A stretch of DNA of 64,000 nucleotides, taken from assembly GCA_963825315.1 (NCBI GenBank), contig CAWGST010000005.1, forward strand, positions 558,001-622,000. Direction: 5' to 3'. Position 1 is the first letter of the stretch, and each line of letters opens with the position of its first letter. Below, piece by piece: positions 27,201 through 34,801 of the stretch. The notes beneath the pieces were generated by a model, which was not told the origin of the DNA, did not search any database, and saw only the letters and a list, made by a program, of their open reading frames with translations. Made by a program: the position numbers and the translations under genes. This DNA is from DASRLE01 sp963825315. Its GTDB lineage: Bacteria > Verrucomicrobiota > Verrucomicrobiia > Limisphaerales > Palsa-1400.

Positions 27201-30059
27201 GCCGCCGGCGGTTGTTTCTTCGCCCAGCACATGCCACGGTTCCAGCGCCTGCCGCACTTCCAGATTCACTCCTTGATGAGTGACGCTGCCGCAGACCGGG
27301 AAGCGAAACTCCAAATGCGGCGCGAACCATTCGGGAGCGAATGGGTGTCCGGCCGCGGCAAGGTCTTCAATGACATCCCGAAAATCCTGCTCGACAAAAT
27401 GCGGGAGCATGAAGCGGTCATGCAAGGCCGTGCCCCAGCGGACGAGCTTTTCCCGGCGGGGATTTTTCCAAAAACGCGCGATGAGCGAGCGCAAGAGGAG
27501 CTGCTGGGCCAGGCTCATGCGCGCGTGCGGCGGCATTTCAAAGGCGCGCAATTCCACCAAGCCGAGGCGTCCGCTGCTCGTCTCGGGCGAATACAGCTTG
27601 TCAATGCAGAATTCAGCCCGGTGGGTGTTGCCGCTGGAGTCAATCAGAAGATTCCTGAAGACGCGGTCCACCAGCCACGGCGGGGCTTCGCCGCCGGCGG
27701 GAATTTGTTTGAAAGCCAGCTCCAATTCGTAGAGGGAATCATTCCGCGCTTCGTCCAGGCGCGGATGCTGGCTGGTCGGCCCGACAAATAATCCGCTGAA
27801 AAGAAAGGAAAGTGACGGATGATTCTGCCAATAGCAAAGCAGGCTGCTCAACAAATCAGGGCGGCGCAAAATCGGGCTGTCCGCCGCGGTGGGGCCGCCG
27901 ATGACCAGGTGGTTGCCGCCGCCGGTGCCAACATGACGGCCATCCATCATGAATTTTTCGGTCCCCAGCCGGGAAGCGCGCGCTTCCTCGTAAAGGGTGG
28001 TGGTGTTGGCCACCAGTTCATCCCAAGTGTGCGCAGGGTGAAGATTGACTTCCACCACGCCGGGGTCGGGAGTGATTTTGAGGAGATTCAGCCGATGATC
28101 CTTCGGCGGCGGACTGCCTTCGATGACAACGGGCAGTTGGAGCGTTGCGGCCGTCTGCTCCACCGCGCTGATTAAATCCAGGTAAGCTTCCGTCGAATCC
28201 ACCGGCGGCATAAAAACGAAGAGCCGCCCCTCCCGCGGCTCAACGCACAACGCCGTGCGCACAATCCAATCGGCGGATTCAAAAGGTTCGGGCCGCCGAT
28301 TCATTGCCAGCGCCGCCGCCGGGCTGACGCCCGCATATTGCCGCCGAATTTCACTGCGTTGCCGATGGGCCGGAAGCGGTCCCAACGGCATCATGGGATC
28401 GGGCGGATTGACCGAAGGATAATCCGACGGCAAAACCCATGGCAGCGCATCCAATGGCAAACGCAGACCGATGGGCGAATCGCCGGGCAGAAGAAAAAGA
28501 TGCTGGGAACGGAGGAACCAGGAACCGCTCTTCCAACCTGGAACATCGCTCTTCTCCGGCGCGATCGGCAATACATAACCGGCGATTTTATTGAGGCCCT
28601 GATGGAAAATCTTCCCCAGGCGGGCCCGTTCCTCCTCGTTTTCCAGGCGCGACTTGAGCGGGTCCACGTTTACCGGAAGACGCCGTTCCCGCCACATGTA
28701 GTACCAGGCATCTTCATAGGCGGGAATGATGTACTTGGATTTCACGCCCAACGTCCGGGTCAGTTCGGCCATAAAATCCATGGCTTCCCTTTCGCTGTGG
28801 CCGTAGGAATGGTTTTCGCGGGCGAACAATGAGTCGTCGTGCCAGATGGCCTGGCCATCCTTGCGCCAGTAACAGGCCAAAGCCCAGCGCGGCAATGATT
28901 CGCCGGGATACCATTTGCCCTGGCCGTAATGGAGCAGGCCGCCCTTGGCAAATTTTTCCTTTAACCGTCGAATCAATGTTTCGGACAAGCGGCGCTTCTC
29001 CGGACCGACCGCGGTGAAATTCCACTCTTCCCCATCCATGTTATCGATGGATACGAAGGTTGGCTCGCCGCCCAGGGTGAGCCGGACGTCGTTTTGCGCC
29101 AGTTCAAGATCAATGCGATGTCCCAGAGCATTGATTTGCGACCATTGCTCTTCGGTATAGGGGCGGCTGGCGCGGGGCGATTCATAAATCCGCGTCACCT
29201 TCATTTCATGGGTGAGCTTGGTCTCGCACTCCTCAACCGACCCGGTCACTGGCGCCGCGCCGGTTGGATCCGGCGAACAAGCCAGCGGAATGTGCCCTTC
29301 GCCGGCCAGCAGCCCGGAAGTGGCATCCAGGCCAATCCAACCCGCCCCGGGAAGATAAACTTCCGTCCAGGCATGCAGATCGGTGAAATCATGCTCTGTG
29401 CCCGAGGGGCCGTCCAACGATTTGACATCCGCCGTCAATTGAATGAGGTAACCCGAAACAAAACGGGCGGCGATGCCGATGTGCCGGAACAGGTTTGCCA
29501 GCAGCCACGCTGAATCGCGACACGAGCCGGAGCGCAATTGAAGGGTCGTTTCCGGCGATTGCACGCCGGACTCAAGCCGGATGAGGTATTTCACGTCCTG
29601 GCAAACCCGGCGGTTGAGATAAACGAGGAAATCATTGGTTGGCATCCCGGAACGATCAATCGCTTTCAGATATTCCTGAAGCAGCGGCCCCGGCGGCGCC
29701 GTTTCCAGAAAGGGGCCGAGTTCCTTTTTCAAGGCCGGCTCGTAGGTGAACGGGAATTTTTCAGCCGTTGGCTCGAGAAAAAAATCGAACGGATTATAAA
29801 CCGCCATTTCGGCCACCAGGTCCACTTCGATCAAAAGCTCCTCCGTTTTTTCGGGGAAGACCAGCCGGGCCAGGTAATTGCTGAAAGGGTCCTGCTGCCA
29901 GTTCAGGAAATGCTTTTTGGGCAGAATCCGTTGCGAGTAACTCAAGATCGGCGTGCGGCAATGGGGTGCCGGGCGCAGACGCACCGTGTGCGGCAGATGG
30001 GCCACCGGCCGGTCATAAGCATAATGCGTTTTGTGATGGAGGGCGACGTGTATGGCCAT
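24222..30059 (-). CDS. Giant fusion: transglutaminase-like, DUF2126, circularly permuted ATP-grasp and alpha-E
   Basis: 1945 residues. In order: Bact_transglu_N (1 to about 95); transglutaminase core (about 155-275) with SGSCRDSAWLL (Cys near 180), TDLHAWTEVYLPG and GLDATSG; a DUF2126 region (about 300-1110, e.g. RLTLGGEPTFVSIDNMDGEEW and HYGQGKWYPGE); a circularly permuted ATP-grasp domain (from about 1122, GLPGIYDEM, to about 1600, KGGGSKDTWVLSDGP); and an alpha-E (DUF403) domain from about 1625 (LPSRVADNLFWLGRYTERLE) to the end. In many bacteria these parts are separate genes. Fusion implies one peptide-ligase/peptidase machine. Cytoplasmic; substrate unknown. Confidence 0.88.
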   Translation of the reverse strand: MAIHVALHHKTHYAYDRPVAHLPHTVRLRPAPHCRTPILSYSQRILPKKHFLNWQQDPFSNYLARLVFPEKTEELLIEVDLVAEMAVYNPFDFFLEPTAEKFPFTYEPALKKELGPFLETAPPGPLLQEYLKAIDRSGMPTNDFLVYLNRRVCQDVKYLIRLESGVQSPETTLQLRSGSCRDSAWLLANLFRHIGIAARFVSGYLIQLTADVKSLDGPSGTEHDFTDLHAWTEVYLPGAGWIGLDATSGLLAGEGHIPLACSPDPTGAAPVTGSVEECETKLTHEMKVTRIYESPRASRPYTEEQWSQINALGHRIDLELAQNDVRLTLGGEPTFVSIDNMDGEEWNFTAVGPEKRRLSETLIRRLKEKFAKGGLLHYGQGKWYPGESLPRWALACYWRKDGQAIWHDDSLFARENHSYGHSEREAMDFMAELTRTLGVKSKYIIPAYEDAWYYMWRERRLPVNVDPLKSRLENEEERARLGKIFHQGLNKIAGYVLPIAPEKSDVPGWKSGSWFLRSQHLFLLPGDSPIGLRLPLDALPWVLPSDYPSVNPPDPMMPLGPLPAHRQRSEIRRQYAGVSPAAALAMNRRPEPFESADWIVRTALCVEPREGRLFVFMPPVDSTEAYLDLISAVEQTAATLQLPVVIEGSPPPKDHRLNLLKITPDPGVVEVNLHPAHTWDELVANTTTLYEEARASRLGTEKFMMDGRHVGTGGGNHLVIGGPTAADSPILRRPDLLSSLLCYWQNHPSLSFLFSGLFVGPTSQHPRLDEARNDSLYELELAFKQIPAGGEAPPWLVDRVFRNLLIDSSGNTHRAEFCIDKLYSPETSSGRLGLVELRAFEMPPHARMSLAQQLLLRSLIARFWKNPRREKLVRWGTALHDRFMLPHFVEQDFRDVIEDLAAAGHPFAPEWFAPHLEFRFPVCGSVTHQGVNLEVRQALEPWHVLGEETTAGGAVRYVDSSLERLQVKVRGMIDSRHRIACNGYEVPLHPTGVGGEYVAGVRFRAWQPPQCLHPTIPAHGPLTFDIVDDWNGRSIGGCAYHVSHPGGRNYDTLPVNAYEAESRRLSRFFKMGHTPGPMQVAPAQRNPPPQGPMSFPSHWICAACPFNLRLQRVNVNLETPPGLFAGYAGLPGIYDEMRPASGQLRPHWKQFVSSLERLGRDELSLRWENARRIIREHGVTYNVYGDPQGMDRPWELDMMPLLIPSDDWHKIEAGLMQRSKLFNLILADLYGPQRLLLEGRLPPALVFANPNFLRPCRGLPIPGQIYLHLHAADLTRSSDGQWWVISDRTQTPSGAGYALENRIVLSRTFPEEFRNCQTQRLASFFSMHRDTLRALAARNCDNPSVVLLTPGPHNETFFEHDYLARYLGFTLVEGGDLTVRDRKVFLKTLEGLRPIDVILRRMDDAFCDPLELRGDSVLGVPGLVEAVRAGNVTMANALGAGLLESAAFMAFLPGLCRHLLGEELKLPSLATWWCGQEREKQYVIDNLDEIVVKPAFGSRLRQPFFGSRMGEEEREQLVASIRENPHRYVGQEQAALSTAPVWSNGAPEPRPLVLRAYITAAGDSFAVMPGGLTRISMDAAEIVVSMQKGGGSKDTWVLSDGPVNMISLLTPSGHPARSGASSAELPSRVADNLFWLGRYTERLEGTLRLLRCIVARLLDESSADGSPELAALARMLVRLEMLPARFRERFPAKDLEQEILALLDKEDRAGSARQILNRVRGIVSVTRDRFSSDTWSILNKLNLDGRSRQRRRLLADALNQLNIIIIDISAFSGMEMENMTRGLGWRFLEFGRRLERAARIVQWFRAGLCPEMQSSALLEPLLEISDSVMTYRRRYFAGVQISSVLDLLLLDEGNPRSLAFQLAALREHARHFPREADLFHENEERRVAALSAALRGGAGMILSPPPAAGSDGALDSLLSHCLAELITLGHEFTNRYFSHTVASVS

Positions 30060-30068
30060 GTTCGGTCT

Positions 30069-31052
30069 TTATTGTATCTTTTCCTTCACAGGTTGAGCCA
30101 ATTCCGGCACCCGCGTGGCGAAGAATCGTTCGTAAATTCCCGTGCTGGCGCGGTTCACATTCGTCTGCAACGCATCCAGGTATTCATGCAAGCCGCTTTT
30201 GACAATCTCCTCCACGCCGGCATGGGCCAGGTCGGAACAGATCTGCCCCAGAAGTTTTTCGGCGGGCTTGCGATGGGGCCCAACGCGCGTGGCGGAAATG
30301 GCGTGCAAGGAATCGCGCGCCGATTCCAGGCAAAAGCGGACGGCCCGCGGAAATTCCCCATCCAGCAAAAGGAATTCGACAATGGCCATGGGCGAAATGC
30401 GCCCGTGGCGCTTGCGATACATCTCAAAGGCGCTGGCCGAACGCAGCACGGCCACCCATTGCACGTCGTCGTAGATGGTCCCGACCTCCGCCACCGAACG
30501 CAGGAGTATAAAGTACTTGACGTCCAGAATGCGCGAGGTCTTGTCCGCCCTCTCCAACATCCGGCCCAGGCGGCAGAAATGCCAGGCTTCGCCGTGCGTC
30601 ATCGTCGCGTCGGTCAGGCCGGCAAAGAGATGGCTGGCCAGCTTGACCTCGTTGAAAAAATTGTTGCGGGATTCGAAGCCCTTGCCGCTGCCAGCGGCGG
30701 AATTGACCATCAAATAAAAGGTGTTGAGCTGCAGCCACATTTCCGAGGAAATGATTTCCCGCACGGAACGGGCATTTTCGCGGGCGGCGCGCAGGCAGGA
30801 AATAATCGAGTTCGGATTCTCGCGGTCAAAGGTGAGGAACTGCTGAACGTTTTGCGACGTTGCCACAGGCCCGTAACGCCTGGCAAAATCGGCGTGATCT
30901 CCCGTAATGTTGACCAGTGGCTGCCATTGTTGATCGGTGGCCGGCGAATCGAGCATCAGGTTCAGGTTGACATCAACAAAGCGGGCCACGTTCTCCGCCC
31001 GCTCGACGTAACGGCTCATCCAGTAAATGGAATCGGCAACGCGGCTGAGCAT
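30069..31052 (-). CDS. Alpha-E domain protein (DUF403)
   Basis: 327 residues, all-helical, starting MLSRVADSIYWMSRYVERAENVARFVDVN, the alpha-E signature. Its ATG touches the stop of the ATP-grasp gene upstream (shared base at 31052), so the two are translated together. In this family the alpha-E protein is the constant partner of circularly permuted ATP-grasp enzymes. A second alpha-E domain is fused at the end of the neighbouring giant protein. Exact role unknown. Confidence 0.92.
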   Translation of the reverse strand: MLSRVADSIYWMSRYVERAENVARFVDVNLNLMLDSPATDQQWQPLVNITGDHADFARRYGPVATSQNVQQFLTFDRENPNSIISCLRAARENARSVREIISSEMWLQLNTFYLMVNSAAGSGKGFESRNNFFNEVKLASHLFAGLTDATMTHGEAWHFCRLGRMLERADKTSRILDVKYFILLRSVAEVGTIYDDVQWVAVLRSASAFEMYRKRHGRISPMAIVEFLLLDGEFPRAVRFCLESARDSLHAISATRVGPHRKPAEKLLGQICSDLAHAGVEEIVKSGLHEYLDALQTNVNRASTGIYERFFATRVPELAQPVKEKIQ

Positions 31053-32548
31053 TATGTCTGGCCTCCGCCGGTGGTGAGGCCGCCTTGGGTCTGGCTCTGC
31101 TCCGCCATCCCGGGGTCATCGGCCAGCACCCAGGTGTCCTTGGTCCCGCCGCCCTGGGAGGAGTTGACGACCAGTGAACCCTTTTTCAAGGCGACACGAG
31201 TCAGCCCGCCTGGCAGTACAAAAATATCCCTGCCATATAAAACATAGGGACGCAGATCAACATGGCGCCCTTCCAGAATCCCGTTGATCACGGTCGGGAC
31301 GCGGGAAAGAGAAAGGGTGGGCTGGGCGATGTAATTACGAGGGTCAGCTTTTATTCTTTTGGCAAATTCCGCGCATTCCGCGGCCGTGGCATGGGGGCCG
31401 ATGAGCATGCCGTAACCGCCGGATTCGTTGGCCGCTTTGACGACCAGTTCGGGCAAATGTTCCAAGACGTAGCCAAGCCCTTCGGCCTCCGCGCATATAT
31501 ACGTTGGCACATTGGGCAGAATGATTTCCTCGCCCAGATAGTATTTTATGATGCGCGGGACGTAGGCATAAACGACTTTATCATCCGCCACGCCGGTCCC
31601 GGGAGCGTTGGCCAGGGCCACCTTGCCGGATTTATAAACCGCCATCAGGCCGGGCACGCCCAGCATGGAATCCGCGCGAAAGGCTTCCGGGTCAAGAAAA
31701 TCATCGTCCACCCGCCGGTAAATGACATCCACACGTTCAAAACCATTGGTCGTCCGCATCCAGACAAAGCCGTCGAACACGACGAGATCGCTGCCTTGCA
31801 CCAATTCCACCCCCATCTGCTGCGCGAGAAACGAATGCTCGAAGTAGGCGGAATTATAGACTCCGGGCGTGAGCAGCACGACGCGCGGGGTGGCGCTGCC
31901 TTCGGGGGCCAGATATTCGAGCATGTCACGCAGGCGAATCGGATAATTGGAAACGGGCCGGATTTTGGACGCGTCAAATACTTCGGGAAACAGACTCTTC
32001 ATCAGCCGCCGATTTTCCAGCACGTAAGAAACGCCCGAAGGACAACGCAAATTGTCTTCCAGGACATAAATCTGCCCGTCGCCATGCCGCACCAAGTCCG
32101 TGCCGGTGATATGGCACCAGATGCCGCGCGGAGGATTCAGGCCGACGCATTGTTTGCGAAACCCCTTGGACGAGGAGATAATCTCCGGCGGCACAGCACG
32201 ATCCTTGATGACTTTGCGATCGTGATAAAGGTCGTCAATAAACAGATTAAGGGCGCGGATGCGCTGCTTGAGGCCTTTCTCGATGCGCTTCCATTCCGTG
32301 GCTGTGACCATGCGCGGAACCAGGTCGAACGGCAAAGTCTTCTCCACGCCGGCGCTTTCCCCGTACACATTGAACGTGATCCCCGCCTGCACCAGAGCGC
32401 GGTCGGCGGCCAATTGGCGGTTGGCCAATTCGCCGGGGGAAAGCGATTCAATCTTCCTGACCAGTGGGCGGACGGCGGCGCGGGGGTGCCCATCGTCCTC
32501 GAACATCTCGTCAAAGAAGTTCCCGATTTCGTATCCAGACAGATTCAT
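31052..32548 (-). CDS. Circularly permuted ATP-grasp protein (DUF404/DUF407)
   Basis: 498 residues from the ATG at 32548 (MNLSGYEIGNFFDEMFEDDG); a longer frame to 32596 is unlike the family. Blocks include GITFNVYGESAGVEKTLPFDL, RCPSGVSYVLENRR, DFLDPEAFRADSMLGVPGLM and the C-terminal GGGTKDTWVLADDPG, all standard for this peptide-ligase family. It leads the leftward operon with alpha-E, the giant fusion, a second transglutaminase and a TPR protein. Predicted to form amide bonds using ATP; product unknown. A second ATP-grasp copy is fused in the giant protein. Confidence 0.92.
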   Translation of the reverse strand: MNLSGYEIGNFFDEMFEDDGHPRAAVRPLVRKIESLSPGELANRQLAADRALVQAGITFNVYGESAGVEKTLPFDLVPRMVTATEWKRIEKGLKQRIRALNLFIDDLYHDRKVIKDRAVPPEIISSSKGFRKQCVGLNPPRGIWCHITGTDLVRHGDGQIYVLEDNLRCPSGVSYVLENRRLMKSLFPEVFDASKIRPVSNYPIRLRDMLEYLAPEGSATPRVVLLTPGVYNSAYFEHSFLAQQMGVELVQGSDLVVFDGFVWMRTTNGFERVDVIYRRVDDDFLDPEAFRADSMLGVPGLMAVYKSGKVALANAPGTGVADDKVVYAYVPRIIKYYLGEEIILPNVPTYICAEAEGLGYVLEHLPELVVKAANESGGYGMLIGPHATAAECAEFAKRIKADPRNYIAQPTLSLSRVPTVINGILEGRHVDLRPYVLYGRDIFVLPGGLTRVALKKGSLVVNSSQGGGTKDTWVLADDPGMAEQSQTQGGLTTGGGQT

Positions 32549-32688
32549 CGCGATTTTCGCGCACCGTTTATAAGCGTTTTTGCCCCTTACCAGCAATTCA
32601 AGTGCCGTGGAGAGATCAAGGCGAAAACCTCCTTTGGGACTGCCGTTCTTTGGTTATAATTTGGCTGCATGTCCAATTCTGGTCATTT

Positions 32689-33045
32689 TTAGGGCTTGGG
32701 CAGAAAGATAAAGCAGGCCGCGCCGACAATGCAGGCGAAGGCCGCGAGGTGGTTCCATTTGATGGAAGCACCCAGATAAACAACGGCAAAAACGCTGAAG
32801 ACAGTCAGCGTGATGATTTCCTGCGCCACCTTGAGTTGCGCCGGGGAATAGACGTTGCTGCCCCACCGGTTGGCCGGCACTTGCAGCAGGTACTCAAAAA
32901 ATGCGATGCCCCAGCTCGCCACAATGACCACCCATATCGGCTTGTCCTTGAATTTCAAATGACCGTACCAGGCAAACGTCATGAAAATGTTCGAGAATGT
33001 CAATAATACAAACGGCAGCCAGCGGGATTCAGTTAATGCACTCAT
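32689..33045 (-). CDS. DUF486 (DMT-like) small membrane protein
   Basis: 118 residues from the ATG at 33045. Four hydrophobic helices and the block TFSNIFMTFAWYGHLKFKDKPIW followed by FFEYLLQVPANRWG are typical of the DUF486 family, a short drug/metabolite-transporter-like group. It starts 4 bp after the ParE-type toxin gene, in the same direction, perhaps by chance. Function unknown. Confidence 0.85.
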   Translation of the reverse strand: MSALTESRWLPFVLLTFSNIFMTFAWYGHLKFKDKPIWVVIVASWGIAFFEYLLQVPANRWGSNVYSPAQLKVAQEIITLTVFSVFAVVYLGASIKWNHLAAFACIVGAACFIFLPKP

Positions 33046-33049
33046 AATT

Positions 33050-33379
33050 TTATTCTTCGGCAGATTCCGGTTCGCCCAAGGCCCGCCGCGCGCCGTGGCG
33101 GACGTGCAGAACGTGAACCTCACCTTCGCTCACGGTGAAAAGTATCCTGTATTTGTGCTGGCGGCGACCATGGAAAATTTCACGGATTGCTGCATTGAAA
33201 AATTCGCTCTCTGGCGCGAGCGGACAGCGTTCGGGAAAAAGTTCCAGCGAACCAATCGTGTCGTAAAGGCTGTTGAACCAACGCCCGGCGGCATCTGGCG
33301 ACCGCTCCGCCAGCCACAAATGGGCTTGCGCGATGTCTTGCCGCGCTGAAAGTTCAACGATGACCCGGTGCCGCGTCAT
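33050..33379 (-). CDS. ParE/RelE-type toxin
   Basis: 109 residues: VELSARQDIAQAHLWLAERSPDAAGRWFNSL ... FHGRRQHKYRILFTVSEGEVHVLHVRHGAR, the ParE/RelE plasmid-stabilisation fold with the closing H-V-x-H-x-A-R strand. Its start overlaps the antitoxin stop by 4 bp (ATGA). ParE members poison gyrase and RelE members cut mRNA; the motif does not decide. Part of a complete toxin-antitoxin pair. Confidence 0.88.
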   Translation of the reverse strand: MTRHRVIVELSARQDIAQAHLWLAERSPDAAGRWFNSLYDTIGSLELFPERCPLAPESEFFNAAIREIFHGRRQHKYRILFTVSEGEVHVLHVRHGARRALGEPESAEE

Positions 33380-33654
33380 TTATTCCTGCGGGGAATCTTG
33401 TGCCGGGCGCGGATTTCATCCAGCGCGGCACGGAACGGTTTGCCCGTGCCGGCCTTCATTCCGTCAAGGCCGCGCTGGATGCCGCGAATCGCATCGAGCG
33501 TTTCCTCGTAAGCCGATGCATCCTGCACAATCAATTCCGCCCGGCCATTGACCGTGAGGACTTCCAGCCTCCCGCTGCTTTTGAGCCGGCGCAGGTGCGA
33601 TTTGGTGTTGCGCTGAAAATCCGTCAGCGAGCGGATGTCTTGCAAAGCAATCAT
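33376..33654 (-). CDS. Phd/YefM-type antitoxin
   Basis: 92 residues: DIRSLTDFQRNTKSHLRRLKSSGRLEVLTVNGRAELIVQDASAYEE matches the Phd/YefM N-terminal DNA-binding domain (R-x-x-F-x-x-N ... V-x-N-G-x-A). The longer Lys/Arg-rich tail likely wraps the toxin. First gene of the pair; it would repress its own promoter in the 33655-33790 gap. Confidence 0.85.
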   Translation of the reverse strand: MIALQDIRSLTDFQRNTKSHLRRLKSSGRLEVLTVNGRAELIVQDASAYEETLDAIRGIQRGLDGMKAGTGKPFRAALDEIRARHKIPRRNK

Positions 33655-33790
33655 AACATTTATTTCACTGTTTTAATAATGCTGCTCCCATACTGCCTCA
33701 AACCCCGAAGAAAGCAAGCCCGCAAACGTCATGATTTTGAATGATTGTCGAAAGCGCCAACTCATATTGCCTCCTAATGAATTATTTAAA

Positions 33791-34564
33791 TCAGAGCCGC
33801 ACCGGAATTTTTTTCTGAGCCAGGAATTGCTTCACATCGCCCACGGTGTACTCGCCGAAATGAAAGATACTCGCGGCCAGGACGGCGTCCGCCCTGCCTT
33901 CCAGGAGCACCGCGGCCATGTGTTCGAGATTGCCCGCGCCGCCGCTGGCCACCACCGGCACACCGACCGCTTCGCTGATGCGGCGCGTGATGACCAGATC
34001 GAACCCGGCTTTTGTGCCATCGGCATCGATGCTGTTTAAAACGATTTCCCCGGCCCCAAGCGCCACCGCTTTCCTGGCCCATTCGACGGCCTCAAGCCCG
34101 GTGGCTTTCCGTCCGCCATGGGAGAAGACCTCCCAGCGGTCCGGCGAAACCTTTTTGGCGTCAATGGAAACGACGATGCACTGGCTGCCGAATTTTTCAG
34201 CGCCGAGGCGGATGAGATCGGGATTGGCCAGCGCGGAGGAGTTGATGCTGGTCTTGTCCGCGCCGGCTCTGAGCATGGTGTGCATGTCCGCGACCGAGCG
34301 AATGCCGCCGCCGACGGTCAACGGCATGAAACACTGGTCGGCGGCGCGCTCGATGACCGCTACCATGCTGTCCCGGCCCTGGGCGCTGGCGGTGATGTCA
34401 AAAAACACCATTTCGTCCGCGCCCTGTTCATTGTAGCGGATGGCCAGTTCGACCGGATCGCCCACGTTGCGGAGTTCGCCGGCTTCCGCCTTGCCGAATT
34501 GCACGCCGCGCGTGACTTTACCGTCATGCACGTCCAGACAGGGAATTACGCGTTTTGCCAGCAT
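33791..34564 (-). CDS. hisF: Imidazole glycerol phosphate synthase subunit HisF
   Basis: 257 residues from the ATG at 34564 (MLAKRVIPCLDVHDGKVTRG). Catalytic Asp11 lies in PCLDV and the second Asp near 130 in VVSIDAKK. GGGIRSVADM and ASGGAGNLEHM are the phosphate-binding loops of the half-barrels. HisF is the cyclase that uses ammonia from HisH to form IGP and AICAR in histidine synthesis. No other his gene is next to it, so it is not in a his operon here. Confidence 0.96.
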   Translation of the reverse strand: MLAKRVIPCLDVHDGKVTRGVQFGKAEAGELRNVGDPVELAIRYNEQGADEMVFFDITASAQGRDSMVAVIERAADQCFMPLTVGGGIRSVADMHTMLRAGADKTSINSSALANPDLIRLGAEKFGSQCIVVSIDAKKVSPDRWEVFSHGGRKATGLEAVEWARKAVALGAGEIVLNSIDADGTKAGFDLVITRRISEAVGVPVVASGGAGNLEHMAAVLLEGRADAVLAASIFHFGEYTVGDVKQFLAQKKIPVRL

Positions 34565-34597
34565 ACCAAAAAGTGGATGGAATAATGACCAAATCCT

Positions 34598-34704
34598 AAT
34601 GACCAATCAATGCTCAAATGACCCAATGACGAAAATAGGGACGCCGGCCATCGCACCGCTTTTGGCGAGATTCGTCATTGGTGCTTCGTCATTGATTGGT
34701 CATT
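34598..34704. repeat. Nested inverted repeats between hisF and the DUF4175 gene
   Basis: AATGACCAATCAATG (34598-34612) mirrors CATTGATTGGTCATT (34690-34704), and inside it CCAATGACGAA (34623-34633) mirrors TTCGTCATTGG (34671-34681). The region separates two divergent genes and could fold as a long hairpin. The arms are built from ATGAC/CATTG words, giving a low-complexity look. Confidence 0.75.
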
Positions 34705-34801
34705 CGTGCTTCGACATTCGTCATTCTTCTTGGGCGCCCCGCGTTTTTATTTGGACGCCGCCGCCGGTCACAGGCATGTTAAACCAGTTGTATTTCGTTG
34801 C

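Noticed and set aside
29538..31247. A 569-codon plus-strand frame
   Set aside because: Antisense to the giant fusion and alpha-E genes, both with clear domains.
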